Shown in pieces: positions 31,194-41,261 of a DNA stretch of 45,159 nucleotides. Source of the DNA: Paenibacillus naphthalenovorans (GTDB lineage Bacteria > Bacillota > Bacilli > Paenibacillales > NBRC-103111); contig NZ_FNDY01000035.1 of the NCBI RefSeq assembly GCF_900099895.1, positions 1-45,159 of the forward strand, given 5' to 3'. The first letter of the stretch is position 1; each line of letters begins with the position of its first letter. The position numbers and the translations under genes are program-made. The notes under the pieces are model-generated. The model did not search any database. It saw only the letters and a list, made by a program, of their open reading frames with translations, and was not told where the DNA came from.

Positions 31194-32735
31194 TCAATCG
31201 CAGCCACAGCTGAGCGCGGCTTCGTCTGGGACCGGCGTCGGATAATGGTTGTCGAAGCAAGCGGTGCAATGCCCGCGGTTGTATTCGCCGCCGGGACGGC
31301 CAATGGCCGTGAGCAAGCCTTCCTTGCTCAGGAAGTGAAGAGAATCCGCGTTGATCGCCTGGCGAATCTCTTCCACCGACTTCACCGCGGCAATAAGCTC
31401 CTTGCGGCTGGGCGTATCGATGCCGTAGAAGCACGGGTTTTGAAACGGCGGCGAACTGATCCGCACGTGCACCTCCGAAGCACCCGCTTCGCGGAGCAGA
31501 TTCACGATGCGCAAGGACGTCGTCCCGCGCACGATCGAGTCGTCGATCATGACGACGCGCTTGCCTTCCACAATGCTGCGTACCGCAGACAGCTTCATTT
31601 TCACGCCCTGCTCGCGCAGCTCTTGGCTCGGCTGGATGAACGTCCGGCCGGTATAGCGGTTTTTGATCAGCCCCAGCTCATAGGGGATGCCTGTCTGCTC
31701 GGCGTAACCGATAGCGGCAGAGATGCTGGAGTCCGGCACACCGGTGACGACATCCGCATCGACGAACGATTCGATCGCCAGCTGGCGCCCCATGCGTTTG
31801 CGCGCGGAGTGAATGTTCGTCGAATCGATGTCGCTGTCCGGCCGGGCAAAATAAATGTATTCCATCGCGCAAATGGCGCGCTGTTTAATCGGTGAGAAAC
31901 GGTCTTCCGTCAATGTGCCGGTCTTGAGGTCCATGACCAACAGTTCGCCGGGTTCAATGTCCCGATAGTACTGGCCGCCGACCGTATCGAATGCGCACGA
32001 CTCGGATGCGAACAGCTTCGCGGTTCCAAGACGGCCCATGACAAAGGGACGCAGCCCATATGGGTCCCTTGCGGCAATGAGCTTATCCTTGGTCATGAAA
32101 AGGAACGCATAGGCGCCCTCTACCTTCAGGAGCGTTTCTTTCACGGCGCTGACAATATCGTCGTGCTTGGAACGCGCAATCAAGTGCGCAACGACTTCCG
32201 TATCGCTCGTTGTTTGGAAGATGGAGCCTTCCTTCTCCAACTGGCGCTTGATGGCCGGGGCATTGGTCAGGTTGCCGTTCGTTGCAATCGCCAGATCCCC
32301 TTCCCGATACTTGAATACGAGCGGCTGCGCATTGGCCAGCTTGCTTTCGCCCGACGTAGAGTAACGCACGTGGGCGATCGCGTTGGAGCCAACCAACGTT
32401 CCAAGGTTTTCGTTATTGAACACTTCCTTCACGAGACCCATGCCGCGATGATAGTTGAACGAATCTCCTCCGGTTACGCAGATTCCCGCACTCTCCTGGC
32501 CGCGATGCTGGAGAGCATGCAAGCCGTAGTAGGAAAGCGAGGCTGCTTCGGAGTGGCCGAACACTCCGAAGACACCGCACTCTTCTCTCAGCTTATCGAA
32601 CAGTCCGTCATGGCTGCTGCCGACCCCTTCATTATAATAATCTCCGGTCCACAGCTTCGGCACCTTGACGGAACTCGCCCCTTTGCCCTTGATATTGCCT
32701 AGTCCTTGTCCGCCGACTCTCAGTTCATCAGACAT
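31194..32735 (-). CDS. purF: Amidophosphoribosyltransferase (proenzyme)
   Basis: Commits PRPP to purine synthesis by making phosphoribosylamine from glutamine. The N-terminal nucleophile Cys is exposed by cleavage in [12 protein letters not shown]. From ATG 32733-32735 the pro-region is about 52 residues, much longer than the 11 of Bacillus subtilis. The glutaminase domain shows [12 protein letters not shown] and ATNGNLTNA. The PRPP loop is [14 protein letters not shown]. Cysteines for the regulatory [4Fe-4S] cluster are in [18 protein letters not shown] and HCTACFD. It overlaps purL by 16 nt. Confidence 0.95.
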   Translation of the reverse strand: MSDELRVGGQGLGNIKGKGASSVKVPKLWTGDYYNEGVGSSHDGLFDKLREECGVFGVFGHSEAASLSYYGLHALQHRGQESAGICVTGGDSFNYHRGMGLVKEVFNNENLGTLVGSNAIAHVRYSTSGESKLANAQPLVFKYREGDLAIATNGNLTNAPAIKRQLEKEGSIFQTTSDTEVVAHLIARSKHDDIVSAVKETLLKVEGAYAFLFMTKDKLIAARDPYGLRPFVMGRLGTAKLFASESCAFDTVGGQYYRDIEPGELLVMDLKTGTLTEDRFSPIKQRAICAMEYIYFARPDSDIDSTNIHSARKRMGRQLAIESFVDADVVTGVPDSSISAAIGYAEQTGIPYELGLIKNRYTGRTFIQPSQELREQGVKMKLSAVRSIVEGKRVVMIDDSIVRGTTSLRIVNLLREAGASEVHVRISSPPFQNPCFYGIDTPSRKELIAAVKSVEEIRQAINADSLHFLSKEGLLTAIGRPGGEYNRGHCTACFDNHYPTPVPDEAALSCGCD

Positions 32736-34963
32736 GGAATCGCATCCTTCCAAACCTTTTCTAGTTGTGTTACAGATGCATCAATAACCGATTTTCCATT
32801 GACTTGAACGTTCAATTCCTGTCCGCCAACCGTACCCAATACCTGCACAGGTACGCCCGCTTCCGACAGCAGCTTCCGCAGTTCTTCCGCCTTGTCCGGC
32901 GCGGCGCTGAGCAGAATGCGCGACTGGCTTTCGCTAAACAGCGCTACGTCATTGCGCAGTTCGCTGACAAAGTTCACCTTTGCACCGATCTTCCCGCTAA
33001 TACAGCTCTCTGCCAATGCCACGGCCAGACCGCCTTCCGACAAGTCGTGAGCGGAGGCTACAAGTCCGCTTTGAATCGCACGCAGCACGGCATTCAGCAG
33101 CGTTTGCTCCACATCGAGGTCGATCTGCGGCGGACGGCCTTCCGTTACGCCGTGCAATACGTATTGGAACTCGCTGCCGCCAAGTTCCGCTTTCGTCTCG
33201 CCAAGCAAGAGAACGATATCGCCTTCGCGTTTAAAGCTCTGTGTCGTAATATGGTCGATATCATGAACCAGACCGACCATACCGACAACCGGAGTCGGGT
33301 AAATCGCACCTTTGGCGTTCTCGTTGTACAAGCTGACATTTCCTCCGATTACCGGCGTATTCAGCTTGCGGCATGCTTCCGCCATCCCGTCGACCGCTTT
33401 CTCCAGCTGCCAGAAAATTTCCGGCTTCTCCGGACTGCCGAAGTTCAGGTTATCCGTAATGGCCAGTGGCTCCGCTCCCGAGCACACGTTGTTCCGAGCC
33501 GCTTCAGCTACGGCGATGCGTCCGCCAACCTCAGGATCCAGGTAGACAAAACGTCCGTTGCAGTCCGTCGACATTGACAGCGCCTTACGGGAGCCGCGAA
33601 TCGTGATCACCGCCGCATCCGAGCCCGGTTGAACCGCGGTCGAAGTCCGCACCATATAATCATATTGGTTGTATATCCATTCCTTGCTGGCTACCGTAGG
33701 CGATGCCAATACCTTCATGAGCGCATCGTTCAGATCGGTAACCTCAGGGTAGCGAAGGGTGTCGATACGGCCGTTTTCCTCATAATAAGCAGGCACAGCC
33801 GAAGGCTTATGGTACATCGGAACATCGTCCACAAGCGCTTTAACCGGCATATTGCCGACCAGCTCGCCCTTATGGTAAAGCTTCAGGTTGCCGTCGTCCG
33901 TCACCTTACCGACCTTATGACAAGGTAAGCCCCAACGTTCAAAAATCGCTTTCGCCTGCGCTTCATGCTCGGGCTTCACCACGAACAGCATCCGTTCCTG
34001 GGATTCTGACAGCATCATCTCGTAAGGCGTCATGCCTTCTTCGCGCTGCGGCACCTCATCGAGATAAAGCTCCATGCCGTTGCCCGCTTTGCTGGCCATC
34101 TCGGAGCTGGAACAGGTAAGCCCGGCGGCGCCCATATCTTGAATGCCGACAACGATTCCCGAGTTGATCAGCTCAAGGCAGGCTTCGAGCACCAGCTTCT
34201 CCATGAACGGATCGCCCACTTGAACGGCCGAGCGCTTGGATTCCGACTTTTCAGACAAATCCTCGGAAGCGAACGTCGCCCCGTGAATGCCGTCGCGTCC
34301 TGTTGCCGGACCCACGTAGAATACCGGGTTGCCGACGCCTTTGGCCACGCCTTTTTGAATTTTGTCATGCTCAATGATACCGACACACATCGCGTTGACG
34401 AGCGGATTGCCCTCATAGCTCTCGTCGAACATCACTTCGCCGCCCACCGTCGGAATTCCGATACAGTTACCGTACCCCGCAATGCCCGATACGACGTTCT
34501 CAAATAAATATTTCACGCGATCGTTGGTCAGCTTGCCGAAACGCAGGCTGTTCAATAAAGCAACCGGACGCGCGCCCATCGAGAAAATATCGCGGATAAT
34601 GCCGCCCACGCCGGTAGCCGCGCCTTGATACGGCTCGACGGCCGACGGGTGGTTGTGGCTTTCGATCTTAAACACCACCGCCTGGTTGTCTCCGATATCC
34701 ACGATACCGGCCCCTTCACCAGGTCCCATCAGGACTTTTGGTCCACTGGTCGGGAATTTTTTCAATACCACCTTGGAGTTTTTGTAGGAGCAGTGCTCCG
34801 ACCACATGACGCTGAATACGCCGATCTCTACGTAATTCGGTTTCCGTCCGAGGAACCCGCAAATCTGTTCATACTCCGAGTCCGTAACGCCGAACTGCCT
34901 GTAAATCTGCTGCTCTGCAATTTGTTCCGCTGTTGGTTCCTTAGCCGATAGCTGCTGCGCCAT
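32720..34963 (-). CDS. purL: FGAM synthase, large subunit (small-type PurL)
   Basis: The ATP-dependent subunit of the PurL-PurQ-PurS complex converting FGAR to FGAM. The 747 residues are the short PurL type. Motifs are [41 protein letters not shown]-like [18 protein letters not shown] and [22 protein letters not shown] precedes ATG 34961-34963. It overlaps purQ by 23 nt and purF by 16 nt. Confidence 0.96.
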   Translation of the reverse strand: MAQQLSAKEPTAEQIAEQQIYRQFGVTDSEYEQICGFLGRKPNYVEIGVFSVMWSEHCSYKNSKVVLKKFPTSGPKVLMGPGEGAGIVDIGDNQAVVFKIESHNHPSAVEPYQGAATGVGGIIRDIFSMGARPVALLNSLRFGKLTNDRVKYLFENVVSGIAGYGNCIGIPTVGGEVMFDESYEGNPLVNAMCVGIIEHDKIQKGVAKGVGNPVFYVGPATGRDGIHGATFASEDLSEKSESKRSAVQVGDPFMEKLVLEACLELINSGIVVGIQDMGAAGLTCSSSEMASKAGNGMELYLDEVPQREEGMTPYEMMLSESQERMLFVVKPEHEAQAKAIFERWGLPCHKVGKVTDDGNLKLYHKGELVGNMPVKALVDDVPMYHKPSAVPAYYEENGRIDTLRYPEVTDLNDALMKVLASPTVASKEWIYNQYDYMVRTSTAVQPGSDAAVITIRGSRKALSMSTDCNGRFVYLDPEVGGRIAVAEAARNNVCSGAEPLAITDNLNFGSPEKPEIFWQLEKAVDGMAEACRKLNTPVIGGNVSLYNENAKGAIYPTPVVGMVGLVHDIDHITTQSFKREGDIVLLLGETKAELGGSEFQYVLHGVTEGRPPQIDLDVEQTLLNAVLRAIQSGLVASAHDLSEGGLAVALAESCISGKIGAKVNFVSELRNDVALFSESQSRILLSAAPDKAEELRKLLSEAGVPVQVLGTVGGQELNVQVNGKSVIDASVTQLEKVWKDAIPCLMN

Positions 34964-35636
34964 GCTTCTCCCTCCAAGTGCTCAATATCGATGTAAACAT
35001 CCTCCGTCCGTCCGCCGAGCCCAAGATCTCATGCACCGCACGCTCCGGGTGAGGCATCATGCCAAGCACGTTGCCCTCACGGTTGCAAATCCCTGCAATA
35101 TCGTCGACCGAACCGTTCGGATTGCTGCCTGCTTCATATCGGAATACGATCTGGTTATTGGCCTTCAGCTCAGCCAGCGTCGCCTCGTCGCAGTAGTAAT
35201 TGCCTTCGCCGTGAGCGATCGGAATGTTGATCAGTTCGCCCTTGTTGTATTCTTTGGTGAAGGGGGTATCCGTGTTTTCCACTTGCAGAAGTGCCGCGTG
35301 GCAGCGGAACTTCAAGGACCGGTTGCGCAGCATCGCGCCTGGAAGCAGCCCCGATTCGAGCAAGATTTGGAATCCGTTACAAATGCCGAGTATATATTTG
35401 CCTAGCGCCGCGGCTTGAACCAAAGCGTTCATCACAGGAGCAAACCGTGCGATAGCGCCTGTACGCAAATAATCGCCATAGGAAAAGCCCCCGGGAAGGA
35501 TGATGCAGTCATATTTCGACAAATCCGTCTCTGTATGCCATACATAATCCACAGGCTGTCCGATCGTATCCTCCACCGCTTTATAGCAGTCGATATCGCA
35601 GTTGGAGCCCGGAAATACCAGTACCGCAAAATTCAT
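34941..35636 (-). CDS. purQ: FGAM synthase, glutaminase subunit
   Basis: A class I glutamine amidotransferase supplying ammonia to PurL. In 231 residues it has [36 protein letters not shown], the nucleophile Cys in [23 protein letters not shown] and the catalytic His/Glu in MMPHPERAV. The ribosome binding site AAGGAGG lies upstream of ATG 35634-35636, 20 bp after purS. Confidence 0.95.
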   Translation of the reverse strand: MNFAVLVFPGSNCDIDCYKAVEDTIGQPVDYVWHTETDLSKYDCIILPGGFSYGDYLRTGAIARFAPVMNALVQAAALGKYILGICNGFQILLESGLLPGAMLRNRSLKFRCHAALLQVENTDTPFTKEYNKGELINIPIAHGEGNYYCDEATLAELKANNQIVFRYEAGSNPNGSVDDIAGICNREGNVLGMMPHPERAVHEILGSADGRRMFTSILSTWREKHGAAAIG

Positions 35637-35656
35637 TGTTCGTGCTCCTCCTTTTA

Positions 35657-35905
35657 TTAGGCCTGTACCAGCTCGAAACGGTAGTCCTCGATCACCGTGT
35701 TGGCCAACAACTTTTCACACATGGCCTTTAAACGCTCTTCCGCAGCCGCGCGGTCATCGGTGTTCAATTCCACTTCCAGATACTTGCCGATTCTTACTTT
35801 CTCCACCTCGTCAAAACCCATTGAATGGAGCGCGCCTTGAACGGCGGTTCCCTGAACATCTAGTACGCTTTGCTTGATCGTTACATACACGGTCGCTTTA
35901 AACAT
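35657..35905 (-). CDS. purS: FGAM synthase, PurS subunit
   Basis: The small bridging subunit of the PurLQS complex. The 82 residues contain [30 protein letters not shown] and [12 protein letters not shown], as in the family. AGGAGG precedes ATG 35903-35905. Its presence matches the short PurL type. Confidence 0.95.
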   Translation of the reverse strand: MFKATVYVTIKQSVLDVQGTAVQGALHSMGFDEVEKVRIGKYLEVELNTDDRAAAEERLKAMCEKLLANTVIEDYRFELVQA

Positions 35906-35960
35906 CGGATAAGTACCTCCTGCAAAATGTTTGTTCGTTCGATCTACCGCAGAGCGGCAA

Positions 35961-36851
35961 TTACCCTTGCACCAAACGGTTATAAATATCGCGGTAACGC
36001 TTGGATGTTTCTTCCACTACATGCAGCGGCAAAGGATCCGGCTCGCTGTTCTTGTCCCAGCCTGTGCCTGCCAAATACGTACGTACCGGCTCCTTATCCA
36101 TACCGTCGATCTCAATATCGAGCTCGTACTTTTCCTGCGCCCAGAATCGGGAGGAGTCCGGAGTAAAAATTTCATCAATTAATATAATTTCGCCGTCAAT
36201 AAGTCCAAACTCAAATTTCGTATCCGCCAAAATGATGCCGCGCTCGGCACAAATCGCATGAGCAAACTCGTACAGCCGGATGCTCTTTTCCTGCAGCTGT
36301 TCCGTGAGCTCCGCTCCAACCAGCTCTTTCATCCGCTCGATGGAAATGTCTTCGTCATGTCCGACATCGTTCTTTGCAGCAGGGGTGAAAATCGGTTGGG
36401 GAAACCGCTCGTTTTTCCGCATTCCTGCCGGAAGCTTATGTCCGTTCACCTCGCCTGTCTGCTGATACTGGCGCCAACCGCCGCCCGTAATATACCCGCG
36501 GACCACGCATTCGATATCGATCCGCTCTGCTTTGCGCGTAACCATAAAGCGGTCCTTCATCACCTCGCGGTCCGTAATCAGATCGCCGAGCTTATCCACA
36601 TCCCCATGAACCATATGATTCGGCTGTATCGAAGCCGTCCGCTCAAACCAGAACTTGCTCAAGCTGTTCAGTACGTTGCCCTTGTCCGGCACGGCCGGGC
36701 TGAGCACCCAGTCGAATGCCGAGATCCGGTCGGTGACCGCAATCAGATAGTGTTCGCCGAGATCGTACAGTTCCCGTACCTTGCCCTTATACAGCAGCGG
36801 AGCCTTCACATAGGCTTCCGCGCTTGAAATGGCCGTTGTCGCAGCGCTCAT
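35961..36851 (-). CDS. purC: SAICAR synthetase
   Basis: Phosphoribosylaminoimidazole-succinocarboxamide synthase, ligating CAIR with aspartate. The 296-residue protein is of the longer form (Bacillus subtilis about 240). Motifs are LLYKGKVRELYDLGEHYLIA, TDRISAFDWVLSPAVPDKGN, IECVVRGYITGGGWRQYQQT, LADTKFEFGL and LIDEIFTPDSSRFW. The start is ATG 36849-36851 with AGAAGGA upstream. It lies 22 bp after purB. Confidence 0.95.
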   Translation of the reverse strand: MSAATTAISSAEAYVKAPLLYKGKVRELYDLGEHYLIAVTDRISAFDWVLSPAVPDKGNVLNSLSKFWFERTASIQPNHMVHGDVDKLGDLITDREVMKDRFMVTRKAERIDIECVVRGYITGGGWRQYQQTGEVNGHKLPAGMRKNERFPQPIFTPAAKNDVGHDEDISIERMKELVGAELTEQLQEKSIRLYEFAHAICAERGIILADTKFEFGLIDGEIILIDEIFTPDSSRFWAQEKYELDIEIDGMDKEPVRTYLAGTGWDKNSEPDPLPLHVVEETSKRYRDIYNRLVQG

Positions 36852-36873
36852 CGTCCTTCTGGCCTCCCCTTTA

Positions 36874-38169
36874 TCAGCTCAAGCCCAAACGCTTGAAAAT
36901 CGTATCCACATGCTTTAAATGCCAGCTCGGATCAAATGCATCCTCGATCTCTTCCAAGCTCAAAACTTCCCGTACCGCCGGCGTATTCTCAATAATTTCG
37001 CGGAACGAGCGCTGCTCTTCCCACGCCTGCATCGCTCGCGGCTGAACCGTATCGTATGCCTGCTCGCGGCTGAAGCCCTTGTCGATCAGCTTTGTCATTA
37101 CGCGACCGGAGAAAGGTACGCCGTATGTGCTTTGCATGTTGCGCTTCATATTTTCCGGGAACACCGTCAAGTTTTTCACGATGCTGCCCAAACGGTTCAG
37201 CATATAGTTAAGCAAAATCGTCGCATCCGGTAAAATAATACGTTCCACGGACGAATGGGAAATATCTCTCTCATGCCACAGCGTAACGTTCTCGTATGCG
37301 GACACCATATGACCGCGGATCACACGCGCCAAACCGGAGATGCTTTCGCAGCCGATCGGATTGCGTTTGTGCGGCATAGCCGACGAGCCCTTCTGTCCCT
37401 TGGCGAACGGCTCCTCCACCTCGCGGAACTCGCTCTTTTGCAGCGCGCGGATTTCCGTCGCAAATTTGTCCAGCGAAGTCGCGATCAAAGCGAGCGTAGC
37501 CATATACTCCGCGTGGCGGTCGCGCTGCAGCGTCTGCGTCGAGATCGGCGCGGGCTTCGTGCCGAGCTTGCCGCAGACGTATTCCTCTACGAACGGGTCG
37601 ATGTTGGCGTATGTGCCTACGGCGCCGGAGATTTTACCGTACTGTACGCCGTCGGCAGCAAAGCGGAACCGCTCCAGATTGCGTTTCATTTCCTCATACC
37701 AGAGCGCCATTTTCAAGCCGAAGGTCGTAGGCTCGGCATGTACGCCATGCGTCCGTCCCATCATCGGCGTATGTTTATAAGCGATGGCTTTGTCACGAAC
37801 AATATCGATGAAGTTTATGATGTCCCGTTCCAGAATTTCGTTGGCTTGCTTGAGCAAATAACCGAGAGCCGTATCCACCACGTCCGTCGAGGTCAGACCG
37901 TAATGCACCCATTTGCGTTCAGGTCCCAACGTTTCGGATACCGCACGGGTGAACGCAATGACGTCGTGGCGGGTTTCCTGTTCAATTTCGTAGATGCGCT
38001 CAATATCAAAGCTTGCCTTTTTGCGCAGCTCGACAACATCTTCCTTCGGAATGACGCCCAACTCGGACCAGGCTTCACAAGAAAGCAACTCCACTTCCAG
38101 CCAAGCCTTGAATTTGTTTTCTTCCGTCCAAATAGCGCCCATTTCGGGTCTTGTATAGCGATTGATCAT
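36874..38169 (-). CDS. purB: Adenylosuccinate lyase
   Basis: Cleaves SAICAR to AICAR and adenylosuccinate to AMP. The 431 residues agree with the family. The signature [14 protein letters not shown] carries the flexible-loop Ser, [12 protein letters not shown] and [14 protein letters not shown] hold the catalytic His, and the N-terminus reads [14 protein letters not shown]. The start ATG 38167-38169 is preferred over the longer frame because AAGGATGGGG precedes it. Confidence 0.95.
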   Translation of the reverse strand: MINRYTRPEMGAIWTEENKFKAWLEVELLSCEAWSELGVIPKEDVVELRKKASFDIERIYEIEQETRHDVIAFTRAVSETLGPERKWVHYGLTSTDVVDTALGYLLKQANEILERDIINFIDIVRDKAIAYKHTPMMGRTHGVHAEPTTFGLKMALWYEEMKRNLERFRFAADGVQYGKISGAVGTYANIDPFVEEYVCGKLGTKPAPISTQTLQRDRHAEYMATLALIATSLDKFATEIRALQKSEFREVEEPFAKGQKGSSAMPHKRNPIGCESISGLARVIRGHMVSAYENVTLWHERDISHSSVERIILPDATILLNYMLNRLGSIVKNLTVFPENMKRNMQSTYGVPFSGRVMTKLIDKGFSREQAYDTVQPRAMQAWEEQRSFREIIENTPAVREVLSLEEIEDAFDPSWHLKHVDTIFKRLGLS

Positions 38170-38186
38170 TGTTCCCCATCCTTCGT

Positions 38187-39389
38187 TTAATTCTTTTCTA
38201 TAGATTCCCAAATATGTGAAGCCTCTATCCAATGAAATGCCGCTTCCACCGTTTCGGACAGCAGATTGACGTGTCCCATTTTCCTTCCTGTTTTGGCTTC
38301 ATGCTTGCCGTACAAGTGGAGCTTCGCCGTCACGCCGGGCACAACCCGCTCCGATTCCGGATTCACGATCCAATCCAGCAACGGCTGTACGTGCTCGCCC
38401 AATACGTTAACCATCACTACAGAAGAGAGCAGCGCCGTATCCCCCAGCGGAAGGTTGCATATCGCCCGGATATGCTGCTCGAATTGCGATGTCCGGCACG
38501 CTTCCATCGTATAATGACCGGAGTTATGCGGACGCGGCGCAAGCTCGTTGACGTACAGCTCTCCATCGGCCGTCAGAAACATCTCTACTGCAATCAGACC
38601 GATCACATCGAGTTCTTCGGCAATTTGCCGCGCCATCGCTTCCGCCTTCTTCAACACGGCTTCCGGCGCACGAGCCGGAACAATGGACAGATGCAAAATA
38701 TTGTTCACATGCACGTTCTCGGCCGGCGGAAATACCTTGACTTCCCCCCGCGGGCTTCTGGCCGCAATCACAGATATTTCTTTCTCAAACCGGATAAACT
38801 GCTCAAGTACCAGCTCCGTTTTGGCCTTGCTCAAAGCGTCATAAGCCTCATGCACTTCTTCCAGCGAACGGATGATCCATTGGCCCTTGCCGTCATAGCC
38901 GCCCGTTGCCGTTTTGAGCACGCAGGGGGTTCCAAACCGCCGTACCGCTTTACGCAGCTCCTCTTCATTTTTGATCTCCGCATAAGGTGCTACCTTGACT
39001 CCGGCAGCTTCAATCGCCCGTTTCTCGCGCAGCCGATGCTGCGTGGTGTAAAGCAATCGGCTGCCCTGCGGTACATACGATTCGGCCATCAACAGGGAAG
39101 TCACTCCCGCATCCACGTTCTCGAATTCATACGTAATGACATCCGACTGTTCCGCTAACTGCCTTGCCGCCGCCGTATCGTAATATTCTGCAACGATCTG
39201 GCGATCGGCCACCTGTCCGCAGGGCGCATCCGGCATCGGATCCAACGTAACAAAGCGGTAGCCCATCGCGCGTCCGGCCAAAGCCAGCATCCGGCCAAGC
39301 TGCCCGCCTCCAAGGATGCCTATGGTTGCCCCCGGTGCATGCACCCGATCAGGATTGTACGCCTTGCTTGCCATATTCTCTTGCGTCAT
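38187..39389 (-). CDS. purK: N5-carboxyaminoimidazole ribonucleotide synthase
   Basis: An ATP-grasp enzyme carboxylating AIR to N5-CAIR. The 400 residues contain [55 protein letters not shown] and [15 protein letters not shown]. Its ATG (39387-39389) overlaps the stop of purE as ATGA, and it ends 17 bp before purB. Confidence 0.95.
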   Translation of the reverse strand: MTQENMASKAYNPDRVHAPGATIGILGGGQLGRMLALAGRAMGYRFVTLDPMPDAPCGQVADRQIVAEYYDTAAARQLAEQSDVITYEFENVDAGVTSLLMAESYVPQGSRLLYTTQHRLREKRAIEAAGVKVAPYAEIKNEEELRKAVRRFGTPCVLKTATGGYDGKGQWIIRSLEEVHEAYDALSKAKTELVLEQFIRFEKEISVIAARSPRGEVKVFPPAENVHVNNILHLSIVPARAPEAVLKKAEAMARQIAEELDVIGLIAVEMFLTADGELYVNELAPRPHNSGHYTMEACRTSQFEQHIRAICNLPLGDTALLSSVVMVNVLGEHVQPLLDWIVNPESERVVPGVTAKLHLYGKHEAKTGRKMGHVNLLSETVEAAFHWIEASHIWESIEKN

Positions 39390-39871
39390 TCCAGCACGCT
39401 CTTTTCCACTACCGTCTTTGCGATGCGCTCGCGCCGTTGCGTTATTTTCCGCTGCAGCTCCGGATCGAATGCCCCAAGCATCTGCGCTGCGAGAAGACCG
39501 GCATTCGTCGCCCCGGCATGTCCGATGGCCACCGTAGCGACGGGAACGCCGCCTGGCATCTGTACGATGGACAGCAGAGAATCCAGACCGTTCAACGTGG
39601 ACGTTTTGACCGGAACGCCGATCACAGGCAGCACTGTCTTGGAGGCTACCATACCCGGCAGATGCGCGGCTCCGCCCGCGCCCGCAATAATCACCTTCAG
39701 CCCCCGCTCTTGTGCCGACGCTGCATATTCGAACATCAGGTCAGGCGTTCTGTGTGCTGAAACGACTTTTTTTTCATAGGGCACACCCAGTTCCTCCAGC
39801 ACGCCGCATGCATGCTTCATCGTCTCCCAGTCCGATTGACTGCCCATAATGACTCCTACAAGAACTGACAT
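39386..39871 (-). CDS. purE: N5-CAIR mutase
   Basis: Converts N5-CAIR to CAIR. The 161 residues contain [42 protein letters not shown] and [11 protein letters not shown], typical of class I PurE. The start at ATG 39869-39871 is marked by TGGAGG upstream; the frame to 39985 is leader sequence. It is the first gene of the purine operon, about 35 bp after the riboswitch-linked terminator. Confidence 0.95.
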   Translation of the reverse strand: MSVLVGVIMGSQSDWETMKHACGVLEELGVPYEKKVVSAHRTPDLMFEYAASAQERGLKVIIAGAGGAAHLPGMVASKTVLPVIGVPVKTSTLNGLDSLLSIVQMPGGVPVATVAIGHAGATNAGLLAAQMLGAFDPELQRKITQRRERIAKTVVEKSVLE

Positions 39872-39908
39872 CCGTAAACCTCCATGTCGTTTATCATCTG
39901 GCTGATAT

Positions 39909-39970
39909 AAAAACAAAAACGTCCTTTTGATAGACGCTGGACCGCTAATGCACAGTCTATCGGCAGGACG
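39909..39970 (-). terminator. Leader terminator of the purine operon
   Basis: On the minus strand CGTCC and GATAGAC (39955-39970) pair with GTCTATC and GGACG (39920-39935), followed by TTTTTGTTTTT. A second stable hairpin (GGTC/GCAC...GTGC/GGCC near 40,000-40,023) lies between aptamer and terminator. It is the expected expression platform of the guanine riboswitch; the antiterminator pairing was not resolved. Confidence 0.7.
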
Positions 39971-40039
39971 ACAAGAAATATCCACAAGCGAAAGCTAAGG
40001 CCATTGCACCGCAGTGCAGACCTTCTATACTATCGCTCA

Positions 40040-40106
40040 CTCGTAGTCCAAAAATTTAAGGTTTTCGGGTAGAAACTTTCGGGCCTTATTCCCGATGATA
40101 TACGAG
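40040..40106 (-). promoter_or_regulatory. Guanine riboswitch (purine aptamer)
   Basis: The minus-strand leader has the purine aptamer: P1 5' strand CTCGTATA (40099-40106), the J1/2 and P2 region, the loop GTTTCTACCCGAAAACC and the P1 3' strand GGACTACGAG ending at 40040. The base before TACGAG is C, at the position that decides ligand (C for guanine/hypoxanthine, U for adenine). It lies about 170 nt before purE and should cause termination when guanine is plentiful. Confidence 0.9.
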
Positions 40107-40156
40107 AGATTATTCGACTTTTTCCGAATGATTATCCATTCGCTGATACGTTTTCA

Positions 40157-40185
40157 GTTTAACAGGCTTTAACACCGGATGTCAA
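40157..40185 (-). promoter_or_regulatory. Promoter of the purine operon
   Basis: On the minus strand TTGACA (40180-40185) is followed after 17 bp by TTAAAC (40157-40162). An alternative -10 with extended TG, TAAACT, is shifted by one base. The start point would be about 45 bp before the riboswitch aptamer. Confidence 0.6.
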
Positions 40186-40190
40186 CTACA

Positions 40191-40235
40191 AAAGACGAAC
40201 ATTAACTAAAAAGACATAAATAATAGTTCGCATTT
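40191..40235. promoter_or_regulatory. Two inverted PurBox-like elements (PurR operator)
   Basis: AAAGACGAACATT (40191-40203, plus strand) matches the PurBox AWWWCCGAACWWT at 11 of 13 positions. ATAGTTCGCATTT (40223-40235) is an inverted copy matching at 12 of 13. The pair is separated by 19 bp (16-17 in Bacillus subtilis) and lies directly upstream of the -35, where PurR normally binds. Confidence 0.5.
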
Positions 40236-40241
40236 CGTACC

Positions 40242-40958
40242 CTATTCATTCAGATTTTTCCTGATAGTGGCATGTTTTATTTTTATATTCTTCAGTTCCT
40301 CGAGGCCGTCTTCGACTTCTGTCTTGGATAAATTGCCTGCAGCCAGCCGCTCTTCTTCGACAGAACGCCAGCGTTCGTACATACGTATCCCTTCATCCAG
40401 CACCGTTATCCACTCCTCACGGAGATGTTCATCCTCGTTTAGCTCGTCCAATAAATGAAATAAAACATCCTCGCTTTTGGCATATTGTCCGCAATCCTCA
40501 TAATAAAAAACAAGCTTATGCATGGTATCCGTCGGCATAGACGCACGGTTCGCAAGAGCCAGCGCCGCATCGATCCGCTCTTTGAACATCCCGCCCAATT
40601 CATCCCGGGGATCCATCTCCCTGGCGGTGAGCAGCAAGTCCAGCGCCTTTAAGCCGTCCTTAATTGCAGCAGCCGCGTGACCGCTCTCTTTCTGTGCAGC
40701 GCCCCGCGCATTCAGCATATCTCCTAAAGCCAGCACTTTTCCTTGATCGACATGTCCGTCCTTGGAAAGCAGTGCGAGCAAATCCTTGGTAGATAAAGCG
40801 TGAATCAGCCTGGAATTCAGCCCTAACAATTGACGCATGGCCTGATTCAACAGTTCAAGGGCTTCCTGCAAACGTTGATTTTTCCTTGCGAACATTACTT
40901 TATGCAGCACTTCCGTCGTCTGCTCAATCAACCGCATGAGATAATCGCGTCTGTACAT
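40242..40958 (-). CDS. DUF6483-type helical-repeat protein
   Basis: This 238-residue, all-helical soluble protein starts RDYLMRLIEQTTEVLHKV, the typical N-terminus of the DUF6483 family of Bacilli. The rest resembles TPR-like repeats (for example AAAIKDGLKALDLLLTA and KLVFYYEDCGQYAKSEDVLF) and ends with a charged helix. AAGGGAAGAG precedes ATG 40956-40958. Its function is unknown. Its 3' end lies just upstream of the purine promoter region on the same strand, with no clear terminator between. Confidence 0.7.
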   Translation of the reverse strand: MYRRDYLMRLIEQTTEVLHKVMFARKNQRLQEALELLNQAMRQLLGLNSRLIHALSTKDLLALLSKDGHVDQGKVLALGDMLNARGAAQKESGHAAAAIKDGLKALDLLLTAREMDPRDELGGMFKERIDAALALANRASMPTDTMHKLVFYYEDCGQYAKSEDVLFHLLDELNEDEHLREEWITVLDEGIRMYERWRSVEEERLAAGNLSKTEVEDGLEELKNIKIKHATIRKNLNE

Positions 40959-41119
40959 GATCTCTTCCCTTCAATTCTGGCCGTGTCGTTCTTTTTATTG
41001 TACAGGATTATGCAGCATGAGGAAAACCGGCGCTAGAAGCAATTCCATTATGAGGGAATGATTGGATGATTTTGTGCATTGAACCGGAACATTATCCTAT
41101 GTTAGGCTTTTAAAAGCCG

Positions 41120-41240
41120 AATCGTACAGCTTAATTATGTGTACGTACGGGGGACTAAGCACTTGGGGTGAATGCTTGCAGGCTGCACGGCTGCGCTAGG
41201 GAACAACCTCTTCCCGAACCCGACAACTAACCTCGGAGGC
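41120..41240 (+). promoter_or_regulatory. c-di-AMP riboswitch (ydaO/yuaA type)
   Basis: The leader of the 3D-domain gene has the conserved blocks of the ydaO motif: GGGGGACTAAGC, GGGGTGAAT, CTAGGGAACAACC, CCCGAACCCGACA and CTAACCTCGGAGGC (to 41240). This RNA senses cyclic di-AMP and usually turns off wall hydrolase and K+-transport genes. The 5' limit is approximate. Only 21 nt separate its 3' end from the start codon, with no terminator hairpin between. Confidence 0.85.
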
Positions 41241-41261
41241 AAAAACAGGAGGGAACGCATC

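Noticed and set aside
40242..40958. DUF6483 gene as first gene of the purine operon
   Set aside because: It is on the same strand, but a promoter, PurBoxes and a riboswitch-terminator lie between it and purE, so the purine operon has its own start.
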